From NCBI GenBank assembly GCA_903929895.1, contig CAIYWM010000863.1, forward strand, positions 1 to 13,293: a stretch of 13,293 nucleotides of DNA. Direction: 5' to 3'. The DNA is from an uncultured Alphaproteobacteria bacterium. Its GTDB lineage: Bacteria > Pseudomonadota > Alphaproteobacteria > Reyranellales > Reyranellaceae. Both the position numbers and the translations under genes were made by a program. Below the pieces are notes generated by a model, which saw only the letters and a list, made by a program, of their open reading frames with translations, did no database searches and was not told the DNA's origin. Of this stretch, positions 7,352 through 13,293 are shown piece after piece (the first letter of the stretch is position 1; each line of letters begins with the position of its first letter).

Positions 7352-10296
7352 TCCTCGCTGCCTCCCGCCGTCGACCATTCGGCAACCCGCTCGAGATGGG
7401 CGTAGTCGTTGAAGTGCGGGCCGTACGCCGGCCAGGGCAACGCCGTATACGGCGTGTCGGGGTTCGAGAAATGCTCCGCCATCTTCTCGACCAGCGCCAT
7501 CATCTCGGCCACGAGCTCGTCGCTGCGCTCGATCTCGCTCACCTTGCCGCCGTCGTCGAGGCCGTTGGCCTGCCAGTACGAGAGGCGCACGGTCTTCGCC
7601 TTGCCGTCGATCTTCGCGAAGCCGCCACGCTCGGCCATAGCGGCTTCCAGCAGGAGCTGCGGCGCGAACAGCGCCTCTAGTTCCTTCTTGGTCGGCACAC
7701 GGCCGGTTTTGTAGTCGATGATTTCCCAGACCCCGCGCTCCAACTCGTCGACCCGGTCGGCGCGCGCCTCGATGCGGAGAGGCTGTGCGGCCGGGCCGAC
7801 CGTCATCGAGGCGGTGCTCTCGCTGGCCAGCAGTCTCGCGCCGCTGGCGCGGCGCTCATTCTCCTCGGCGACGAACCAGCGCGCGAGGCGCTGGAAGCGC
7901 GGCCACCAGAAGGCGCGTTCTGCCGGGGATGTTAGCAGCTCGGCGAGGTGCTTTTCGCCAAGCGCCTCGAATTCCTGCGCGGCGTTGGGTGGAAGGACGC
8001 CGGATGGATGCAGGCTCAGGAACTCGTCGAGTGCTTTATGCAGGGCATTGCCGCGATCGGCGGCGCCCAACTCGGCCTCCAGCGGATCGAGTGCCTCCAG
8101 TCCGAGAATGCGCCGTGCATAGAGACCGTAGGGATCGCGCCTCCATTGCTCGACGCTCGAAACCGAGAGCCGCGTGGGCCGCGCTTCGACCGGTGGTCGC
8201 GGCTCGGGCCGCGTCCATGGCTCATAGGCGTCGGGCCGGTCGATCGCCTCGGCCCAGGCGATGAAGCTGCGTCGGCCGCGCTGGATGTATTCCGGTACCG
8301 GCGCCTGGCCGCCGGGCTCGTAGCCGAACAGCGCGTCGAGACGCGCCAGCCAGCGCGACGACACGGTGGGCGCGCCGCCCTCGCGTTCGGCGCGTGTCAG
8401 AAGCACCCGTTCGGCACCGAGGGCGGCCACGAAATCATGAGCCGAGAGGCCGATCCGACGCTCGGGCTGCTGCAGGCCGAGTTCGGCGCGCATCGGGCGA
8501 TTGATCCACGGGCCGGTCTCGACGGCCGGTGGCCAGGTGCCGTCGTTGAGGCCGCCGAGCACCAGCAGATCAGCGCGCTGCAGGCGGGCTTCGAGCGGGC
8601 CCCAGATCGACAGGCGCGGGTGACGTCCGAAGGCCGGCCGGATCGTCTCCGGTTCCAGCATGGCCGCGAACAGGCCGGGCCATTCGCCCGATGCGATCGC
8701 GGGACAGTTCGCCCAGGCGGTGCGGAGTAGCCCCAGCGCGTCGGCGAGAGCGCTGCCGGCTTCGCCCGACCACAACGTCTCGGGCGGCGAGATCTTCTCG
8801 GCAGCGGCGATCGTGGCGGCGAGCAGTGCATCGGGCGCGGCGTTGCCCTGCATCATCTCGACGAGCGACCGGGACGCTTGATCCAGCCGGTCGAGCAGCA
8901 TCTTCACGGCGGCGCGATCGCCGGGATCGCCGAATTTCGCTTCGTCCACGCGGGCCCGGATCGAGGCCAGGCCTGGCGCGGGCTTGAGGCCGCGCAGACA
9001 TTTGCGGTCGAGCCGCCGCGTCGCGTCGCGCACTAAGGCGCGGTCCATTCCCAGGGTGCAGAGAGGATGCTTGAGCAGCGCCAGCAACTCGACCGGCGCG
9101 AAGCCCGCATCGACCACGGCAATCAGCGCATGCAGAAGCGCGGCGGCCGGCGTGTCCACCAGCGGCGTGCCGGCCGAATCGTCGATGTCGATCTGCCAGC
9201 GCTTCAGTTCGGCAGCGACGCGTCGCGCCAGTCCACGGTCGGGCGTGACGAGTGCCGCCGTGCGTCCCGGCGTGTCGAGAACGCTGCGCAGGGCCAGCGC
9301 CACGACCAGCGCCTCCTGGTGCGGTGTGGCGCAATCGGCGCGGGTCACGTGCTCGAGCGACGCGGCCTCCGGCTTGACCCAGGCGTCGCTGGTCTCCGCC
9401 GGCCGCATCAGCTCGGTGATGAGGAAATGACGCACCGAGCCACTCGCGGCGCCGGGCCACTCCTGGATGTCGGCGCGCGTGCGGCCCAGCGCGGTCAGCA
9501 GTTCGCGCAGGCCGTACTGCGGATGCGATGGATCGAGAGCCTCCCAGCTCGCCTCGTCCATGTCCTGGTCGAGGCCCGGCAGGACGACCACGCCCTGCGG
9601 CAGTTCGGCGATGGCCGCGAGAAGGTCGCGCGTCGCGGGCTGCGAGCCGGTCGAGCCCGCCGCGATCACCGGCGTCGCTGGAGGGTTGGCGCGCCATCGG
9701 TCGGCCTGGTTGCGGATCGCCAGGGTACGCCGCTCGATGGCGTCGATCTGTCCGCGCCCGGCCAGCATCTGCGGCCAGTGTTCGCCGACGATGGCGAGGA
9801 ACCTGAGCGTCCGCTGCCAGTGGCTCGCGAAGTTGCCTTCGACCAGCCCTTCGAGTTGCGAGAACGACACGCCCTCGATGGCGAGTTCGTCGAGCAGGCG
9901 AGCGAGTTCGCGCGCGAGTTTCAGCGCCTGCGCGGCCGATTGCGCGATGGGATGACCCTGGTCATCGGTAAACGCGGCCACGAGCTGCGCCAGAAGCGCC
10001 TCACGCTCGGTCGGGTCGATTGCGGGCGGCAGGGTGAGCGCATCGCCGTCGCCGGAGGCGATCTCCCATTCGCCGTCATCGACATCGCCCAGCGGCGCCA
10101 TGCGCGGCAGGATCGTGGGCTTTCCGTCGGCGGCGCGCAGGAAGGCTTCGCGCAGGGCACGCACCGAGCGCCGCGTCGGCAGCAGGATCAGCACGTCGGC
10201 GAGGGCCAGCGGATCTCCGACATGCTCGGCCAGCACCACCCGCGCCAGTTCGTCGGCGAAGCGCCGCTCCGTGGCGATGGTGAAGAGGCCCTTCAT
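7348..10296 (-). CDS. addB: Double-strand break repair protein AddB (alphaproteobacterial type)
   Basis: Partner of AddA in the end-processing helicase-nuclease. The N-terminal part is a helicase-like fold without a working ATP site: no G-x4-G-K-[ST] loop exists in the first 60 residues, where L-L-P-T-R-R-S-V-R-A-L-R-E (38-50) follows the first strand region. This fits the RecC-like scaffold role known for AddB, in which Chi recognition resides. The C-terminal nuclease is intact by motif: His753 in G-N-A-L-H, Asp847 and Asp850 in A-D-R-V-D, Asp861 and Lys863 in I-I-D-Y-K-T-G, and Gln880 in P-Q-L-L-L. The four cysteines that hold an iron-sulfur cluster in Bacillus-type AddB are missing; the whole nuclease region (about 700-982) has no cysteine. 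The 982 residues match the alphaproteobacterial subtype, shorter than Bacillus AddB. Its ATG overlaps the murU stop as ATGA, and no good Shine-Dalgarno precedes it, so reinitiation after murU is likely. Confidence 0.96.
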   Translation of the reverse strand: MKGLFTIATERRFADELARVVLAEHVGDPLALADVLILLPTRRSVRALREAFLRAADGKPTILPRMAPLGDVDDGEWEIASGDGDALTLPPAIDPTEREALLAQLVAAFTDDQGHPIAQSAAQALKLARELARLLDELAIEGVSFSQLEGLVEGNFASHWQRTLRFLAIVGEHWPQMLAGRGQIDAIERRTLAIRNQADRWRANPPATPVIAAGSTGSQPATRDLLAAIAELPQGVVVLPGLDQDMDEASWEALDPSHPQYGLRELLTALGRTRADIQEWPGAASGSVRHFLITELMRPAETSDAWVKPEAASLEHVTRADCATPHQEALVVALALRSVLDTPGRTAALVTPDRGLARRVAAELKRWQIDIDDSAGTPLVDTPAAALLHALIAVVDAGFAPVELLALLKHPLCTLGMDRALVRDATRRLDRKCLRGLKPAPGLASIRARVDEAKFGDPGDRAAVKMLLDRLDQASRSLVEMMQGNAAPDALLAATIAAAEKISPPETLWSGEAGSALADALGLLRTAWANCPAIASGEWPGLFAAMLEPETIRPAFGRHPRLSIWGPLEARLQRADLLVLGGLNDGTWPPAVETGPWINRPMRAELGLQQPERRIGLSAHDFVAALGAERVLLTRAEREGGAPTVSSRWLARLDALFGYEPGGQAPVPEYIQRGRRSFIAWAEAIDRPDAYEPWTRPEPRPPVEARPTRLSVSSVEQWRRDPYGLYARRILGLEALDPLEAELGAADRGNALHKALDEFLSLHPSGVLPPNAAQEFEALGEKHLAELLTSPAERAFWWPRFQRLARWFVAEENERRASGARLLASESTASMTVGPAAQPLRIEARADRVDELERGVWEIIDYKTGRVPTKKELEALFAPQLLLEAAMAERGGFAKIDGKAKTVRLSYWQANGLDDGGKVSEIERSDELVAEMMALVEKMAEHFSNPDTPYTALPWPAYGPHFNDYAHLERVAEWSTAGGSEE
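7361..7366 (-). promoter_or_regulatory. Ribosome binding site of addA inside addB
   Basis: GGGAGG on the minus strand, nine bases before the addA ATG at 7351, lies within the last codons of addB. It supports the 7351 start, which forms a four-base ATGA overlap with the addB stop, over the upstream 7378 start. Confidence 0.65.
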
Positions 10297-10985
10297 CCCA
10301 GCACGCGTTCGGCCTCGGCGAGGGCCGCGGGCGTGCCGATGTGGAACCAGTCGCCATCATGCACGAGGGCATGCAGACGGCCGGCCTGCTCCGCGCGGTT
10401 CCACAGTTTCAGGAGCGAGAAGGGACCTTCGGGCGAGCCGTTGAACAGGCGTGAATCGCAGACCGAGATGCTCGCGAAGAGATAGGGCGCGGTTTCGGCC
10501 GTGCCGCGATGCCTGGCGCGGCCGTCCGGCTCAAGATAATAGTCGCCGCGATCCTTCTCCTCGCGGCCGATGGCGGTGGCCAGGGGATGGAGCAGCAGGA
10601 GCGCGTCCATGCGGTTGGGATCCCACGCCGCCGACAGGCGACCCAGCATCGATTCCGGTCCATCGCGCCACAGGCCGTCGCCGTTCAGGACGAAGAATGG
10701 TCCGTTGCCCAGCAGGGGCAGCGCATTGCGGACGCTGCCGCCGGTTTCCAGCAGATGGTCCTCGCGGATGATGCGCGCTCGGCCGCCCAGGCGGTCGGCG
10801 ATCTGGCTACCCAGGTGATGCACGTTCACGACGATGTTCTGGACGCCGGTGCGTTGCAGGCGATCGATGGAGCGTTCGAGCATCGAACGGCCGGCGACGG
10901 GGATCAGCGGCTTGGGCGTCGAATCGGTGAGGGGCCGCATGCGCTCGCCGCGGCCCGCCGCCAGGATCATCGCGCTGCGGATCAC
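10293..10985 (-). CDS. murU: N-acetylmuramate-1-phosphate uridylyltransferase (MurU-like nucleotidyltransferase)
   Basis: Probable cytoplasmic enzyme that joins MurNAc-1-phosphate and UTP to UDP-MurNAc in cell wall recycling. The 230-residue protein is a minimal sugar-phosphate nucleotidyltransferase with no C-terminal hexapeptide domain. Motifs: L-A-A-G-R-G-E-R-M-R-P-L-T at 8-20, K-P-L-I-P-V-A-G at 25-32, L-E-T-G-G-S-V at 79-85, metal-binding Asp103 in N-G-D-G and W-F-H-I-G-T-P at 213-219. From sequence alone a mannose-1-phosphate guanylyltransferase or glucose-1-phosphate thymidylyltransferase would also be possible. The adjacent upstream amgK, whose product would be its substrate, decides for MurU. 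The start is GTG, overlapping the amgK stop as GTGA, with GGAG seven bases upstream (10993-10996). An ATG five codons in (10970) is the alternative but lacks this spacing. Confidence 0.85.
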   Translation of the reverse strand: MIRSAMILAAGRGERMRPLTDSTPKPLIPVAGRSMLERSIDRLQRTGVQNIVVNVHHLGSQIADRLGGRARIIREDHLLETGGSVRNALPLLGNGPFFVLNGDGLWRDGPESMLGRLSAAWDPNRMDALLLLHPLATAIGREEKDRGDYYLEPDGRARHRGTAETAPYLFASISVCDSRLFNGSPEGPFSLLKLWNRAEQAGRLHALVHDGDWFHIGTPAALAEAERVLG

Positions 10986-11989
10986 GAGCCCGCTCCGATG
11001 CGGCGCAGCTCCGGAGGCAGGGTGCGGTTGACCCAGGCGCGCAGCGGCGACAGCGCCTCATGCTGCAGCGCGCGCTCGAACATGCGCCAGACGCGCGGCA
11101 GGTGGCGCAGGTAGTCGGGCTTGCCGTCGCGCCGCAGCAGGCGAACGAACAGGCCGATGATGCGGGCGTGGCGTTGCGCGGCCATCAGCGCGAAGCCGGT
11201 GCGGAAACCGGCGGCGTCGGCGATGCCTGCTTCGCCGACATAGCGATCGAGACAGGCGGCATGGATGGCGGGCGCCACGTCGCGGCGCGCATCCTCGATG
11301 AGCGACACGAGGTCATACGAAGGATGGCCGCGCTGGGCGTCCTGGAAATCGAGCAGGCCGCAGGCCCTCACGCCGGGCCGCGCCGGCAGCCACAGGAGAT
11401 TGTCCTTGTGGTAGTCGCGCAGCAGCAGCGTCTCGCCGGTGGCCGGCAGCGCGGCGAGGCACTCCCGCCACGCCGCGACGTAGCGCTTGGATTCCTCGGG
11501 CGACGTCGGTGTGCCGGTCGCTTCCGGCAGGTACCATTCCGGCAGCAGCATCGCGGCCTCGATCAGCGCGTCGCCCGTATAGGCGCCGAGGCCGGGCAAC
11601 AGGCTGCGCTCGCCGGCGCGATAGATCTCTACCAGCACGTCGGTCGCCCGGGCATAAAGCTCGCCCTCGTCTCCGCCTGCCGCCAGGACGCGGGCATAGG
11701 TGTCGTCGCCGAAATCTTCCAGCAGCAGGAAGCCGTGCCCGGCATCCTCGGCGAGGATTTCCGGCGCGCTGAGGCCGAGCGCGATCAGGTGCCTGCCGAT
11801 CCGCACGAAGGGCCGCACATCTTCCTGAGGCGGTGGGGCATCCATGACGACCGCCGAACCGCGCGGCCGGCTCAGGCGGAAATATTTGCGGAACGAGGCA
11901 TCGCCCGCCAGCAGGCGTTCGCCGGCATCGCCCCAGCCGGCGCGGCTCACGAACTCGGCGCGCAGCTGGTCGCGTTCAGATTTCGCCAA
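10982..11989 (-). CDS. amgK: N-acetylmuramate/N-acetylglucosamine anomeric kinase (aminoglycoside phosphotransferase fold)
   Basis: Likely phosphorylates the anomeric carbon of MurNAc (and GlcNAc) with ATP, feeding MurU. Fold markers, numbered from the TTG at 11989 (335 residues): G-D-A-S-F-R-K-Y-F-R-L at 29-39, L-L-E-D-F-G-D-D at 89-96, catalytic loop R-D-Y-H-K-D-N at 191-197 and metal-binding D-F-Q-D-A at 214-218, followed by Y-D-L-V-S-L-I-E-D-A-R-R-D. The His that opens the Brenner motif of classic aminoglycoside kinases is Leu here (L-R-D-Y-H). Start: the frame is open to a GTG at 12028 with no Shine-Dalgarno, which would overlap tsaE by 53 bases. The TTG at 11989 has AAGGAG nine bases upstream and overlaps tsaE by only 14, so I chose it. 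If the longer form is right the protein has 348 residues. Substrate choice rests on the murU neighbour; the family also contains aminoglycoside and choline kinases. Confidence 0.85.
   Translation of the reverse strand: MAKSERDQLRAEFVSRAGWGDAGERLLAGDASFRKYFRLSRPRGSAVVMDAPPPQEDVRPFVRIGRHLIALGLSAPEILAEDAGHGFLLLEDFGDDTYARVLAAGGDEGELYARATDVLVEIYRAGERSLLPGLGAYTGDALIEAAMLLPEWYLPEATGTPTSPEESKRYVAAWRECLAALPATGETLLLRDYHKDNLLWLPARPGVRACGLLDFQDAQRGHPSYDLVSLIEDARRDVAPAIHAACLDRYVGEAGIADAAGFRTGFALMAAQRHARIIGLFVRLLRRDGKPDYLRHLPRVWRMFERALQHEALSPLRAWVNRTLPPELRRIGAGS
10993..10996 (-). promoter_or_regulatory. Ribosome binding site of murU inside amgK
   Basis: GGAG on the minus strand, seven bases before the GTG at 10985. 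It supports the GTG start with its GTGA stop-start overlap rather than the internal ATG at 10970. Confidence 0.55.
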
Positions 11990-12419
11990 AGCGGGAGTCT
12001 CCTTCCAGGATTGCGCGCCGGCCTTCACCCTCGACCGACAGGCTGACGGTGAGCCGCTCGCGCGGCAGCAGCGGTCCCAGGCGCTCGGCCCATTCGACCA
12101 GGACCACGCCGTCGATGCGCGCCTCTTCCCAGCCCAGTTCGAAGACCTGTTCGGGCTCTTCCAGGCGATAGAGGTCGAAATGCCAGAAGCTGCCGCGGGC
12201 GGTTTCGTAGACCTCGACGAGCGTGAAAGTGGGGCTGGGCACGATCAGCGCCGGATCGCCCGCGGCGGCGCGCAGGAGTGCGCGGGCCAGCGTCGTCTTG
12301 CCGGCGCCGAGACCGCCCTCCAGCGCCACGACGTCGCGCGGCCTGAGGCGGGCAGCCAGCGCTGCGCCCAGCCGCTCGGTCGCGGCCTCATCAGGAAGGG
12401 TCAAAGAAAAAGTCGGCAT
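11976..12419 (-). CDS. tsaE: tRNA threonylcarbamoyladenosine biosynthesis ATPase TsaE
   Basis: P-loop ATPase that works with TsaB and TsaD to place the t6A modification at position 37 of ANN-decoding tRNAs in the cytoplasm. The 147-residue length is normal. Walker A is G-G-L-G-A-G-K-T-T at 35-43; S-P-T-F-T-L-V at 62-68 and H-F-D-L-Y-R-L-E at 80-87 are the family signatures; L-V-E-W-A-E-R-L at 107-114 carries the conserved Glu-Trp. The ATG at 12419 is the only plausible start: upstream the frame runs without ATG, GTG or TTG to the ahcY stop, and the N-terminal strand F-S-L-T-L-P-D-E is needed for the fold. No clear Shine-Dalgarno precedes it. The start codon lies in the 3' arm of the ahcY terminator hairpin, which is odd (see findings). 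It is the first gene of the overlapping minus-strand string; its 3' end holds the amgK ribosome binding site. Confidence 0.95.
   Translation of the reverse strand: MPTFSLTLPDEAATERLGAALAARLRPRDVVALEGGLGAGKTTLARALLRAAAGDPALIVPSPTFTLVEVYETARGSFWHFDLYRLEEPEQVFELGWEEARIDGVVLVEWAERLGPLLPRERLTVSLSVEGEGRRAILEGDSRFGEI
11999..12004 (-). promoter_or_regulatory. Ribosome binding site of amgK inside tsaE
   Basis: AAGGAG on the minus strand, nine bases before TTG 11989, lies in the last codons of tsaE. It is among the best Shine-Dalgarno matches in the window and is the main reason to place the amgK start at an unusual TTG codon. Confidence 0.6.
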
Positions 12420-12437
12420 CTTTCGATGCCGACTTTT
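12403..12437 (-). terminator. Intrinsic terminator of ahcY, overlapping the tsaE start
   Basis: On the minus strand, 13-base perfect arms (AAAAGTCGGCATC / GATGCCGACTTTT) enclose a GAAA loop, a stable GNRA tetraloop, and are followed by a T-rich tail, so that TTTTTCTTT runs over 12411-12403. The GC-containing core stem is nine base pairs. It begins 21 bases after the ahcY stop, the expected place. On the plus strand the T-run is only four long, so it is directional. The tsaE ATG (12419-12417) lies within the second arm. Confidence 0.85.
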
Positions 12438-12458
12438 AGCATGCGCCCCTGTGGGCGA

Positions 12459-13293
12459 TTAGTACCGGTAGAGGTCGCCCTTGAACGGGCCGGCCTCGGG
12501 CACGCCGATATACTTGGCCTGGTCGGGGCGAAGCTTGGTCAGCTTGGCGCCAACCTTCTCGAGGTGGAGCGCCGCGACCTTCTCGTCGAGGAACTTCGGC
12601 AGCGTGTAGACCTGCTTCTCGTACTTGGTCGGGTTGGTCCACAGCTCGATCTGGGCCAGCGTCTGGTTCGAGAACGAGGCCGACATCACGAAGCTCGGAT
12701 GGCCCGTGGCATTGCCCAAGTTCACGAGGCGGCCTTCCGACAGCACGATGATGCGCTTGCCGTCGGCGAACTCGACCTCGTCGACCTGCGGCTTCACGTT
12801 GTGCCACTTGAAGTTACGCAAGGACGAGATCTGGATCTCGCTGTCGAAGTGGCCGATGTTGCAGATGATGGCGCGGTGCTTCATCGCCTTCATGTGCTCG
12901 AGCGTCAGCACGTCGACGTTGCCGGTCGCGGTCACGAAGATGTCGGCCTTGGGAGCCGCTTCTTCCATGGTGACGACCTCGTAGCCTTCCATTGCGGCCT
13001 GCAGGGCGCAAATCGGATCGACTTCGGAGACCATGACGCGGCAGCCGGCCTGGCGCAGCGAGGCGGCCGAGCCCTTGCCCACGTCGCCGAAGCCCGCGAC
13101 CATCGCGACCTTGCCCGACATCATGACGTCGGTGCCGCGGCGGATGCCGTCCACCAGCGATTCACGGCAGCCGTAGAGGTTGTCGAACTTCGACTTGGTG
13201 ACCGAGTCGTTCACGTTGATGGCCGGCCACAGGAGCTTGCCTTCCTTCGCCATGTTGTAGAGGCGATGGACGCCCGTGGTCGTCTCCTCTGTG
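12459..13293 (-). CDS. ahcY: Adenosylhomocysteinase, 5' part beyond the window
   Basis: NAD-dependent enzyme that splits S-adenosylhomocysteine into adenosine and homocysteine, relieving product inhibition of methyltransferases. The frame is open to the window edge, so the true start is outside; the ATG at 13253 is internal, because the 13 codons before it already read the family sequence [13 protein letters not shown]. About 277 C-terminal residues are present of a usual 430-475. Visible landmarks: [11 protein letters not shown] with the catalytic Lys and Asp, the NAD-binding loop G-F-G-D-V-G-K-G, the I-G-H-F-D segment, and the C-terminal end G-D-L-Y-R-Y, matching the usual H-Y-R-Y tail whose Lys/Tyr contact NAD across subunits. 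A strong terminator follows the stop, and tsaE begins 39 bases downstream. Identity is secure. Confidence 0.97.
   Translation of the reverse strand, partial: TEETTTGVHRLYNMAKEGKLLWPAINVNDSVTKSKFDNLYGCRESLVDGIRRGTDVMMSGKVAMVAGFGDVGKGSAASLRQAGCRVMVSEVDPICALQAAMEGYEVVTMEEAAPKADIFVTATGNVDVLTLEHMKAMKHRAIICNIGHFDSEIQISSLRNFKWHNVKPQVDEVEFADGKRIIVLSEGRLVNLGNATGHPSFVMSASFSNQTLAQIELWTNPTKYEKQVYTLPKFLDEKVAALHLEKVGAKLTKLRPDQAKYIGVPEAGPFKGDLYRY

Noticed and set aside
4868..7405. 845-codon open frame on the plus strand opposite addA
   Set aside because: It is codon-on-codon in phase with addA. Stops in that antisense frame would need TTA, CTA or TCA codons in addA, which this GC-rich genome avoids. The translated product has no recognisable domain, whereas addA has all its motifs.
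7440..7455. Perfect 16-base palindrome ACGCCGTATACGGCGT
   Set aside because: It lies inside addB, encoding part of T-P-Y-T-A near the C-terminus. A single copy, no second site and no promoter nearby; a palindrome of this length can arise by chance in a window this size. An operator role would need a matching copy elsewhere.
9067..10485. 472-codon open frame on the plus strand opposite addB and murU
   Set aside because: It is in phase antisense to addB, with the same codon-bias cause, and it runs across the addB/murU boundary. No domain was recognised.
10293..12028. Aminoglycoside resistance cassette (kinase plus nucleotidyltransferase)
   Set aside because: Both folds occur in resistance enzymes, but the motifs match sugar-1-phosphate nucleotidyltransferases and the AmgK subgroup, and the genes overlap housekeeping neighbours with the same codon use.
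11060..12046. 328-codon open frame on the plus strand opposite amgK
   Set aside because: In phase antisense shadow of amgK; the kinase motifs on the minus strand leave no doubt which strand codes.
12459..13253. ahcY beginning at ATG 13253
   Set aside because: The codons upstream of this ATG, up to the window edge, already encode conserved adenosylhomocysteinase sequence, so the Met is internal and the gene is cut by the window.

Overview
The window is a gene-dense, GC-rich stretch of chromosome from an alphaproteobacterium. The evidence is the alphaproteobacterial forms of AddA and AddB (AddB has no Walker A and no iron-sulfur cysteines), the accD-folC pair, and a tsaE-amgK-murU-addB-addA-trxA string, an order I recall as common in that class. 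Codon choice is strongly GC-biased: the real genes almost never use TTA, CTA or TCA. I cannot fix the order or family. I saw no insertion sequence, phage gene, tRNA, rRNA or CRISPR array, and no base composition break that suggests transfer.

Layout. Left block, plus strand (1-3473): a secreted D,D-carboxypeptidase with a SPOR-like C-terminus, then accD (carboxyltransferase beta subunit of acetyl-CoA carboxylase) and folC (folylpolyglutamate/dihydrofolate synthase). accD and folC are separated by a single base. Right block, minus strand, read from the right edge: ahcY (S-adenosylhomocysteine hydrolase, cut by the window edge), a strong intrinsic terminator, then tsaE, amgK, murU, addB and addA, joined by short overlaps, then an 86-base gap and trxA (thioredoxin). 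folC and trxA converge with 12 bases between their stop codons.

How the genes work together. AmgK and MurU are consecutive steps of MurNAc salvage, giving UDP-MurNAc for peptidoglycan. The carboxypeptidase at the left edge also acts on peptidoglycan but lies in another transcription unit. AddB and AddA are the two subunits of the helicase-nuclease that resects double-strand breaks for RecA. TsaE is the ATPase of the t6A tRNA-modification pathway. AhcY clears S-adenosylhomocysteine after methylation. AccD feeds fatty acid synthesis and FolC makes polyglutamylated folates. The right-hand string therefore combines tRNA modification, cell wall salvage and DNA repair, with translational coupling as the visible link.

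I do not see an undescribed defence, mobile or metabolic system. The most interesting signal is small: the intrinsic terminator after ahcY contains the tsaE start codon in its stem, so termination, structure and tsaE initiation use the same bases. Second is the amgK start, where a TTG codon behind a strong Shine-Dalgarno inside tsaE fits better than the longer GTG frame. No stretch over 300 bases lacks a gene; the longest gap is the 86 bases between addA and trxA.
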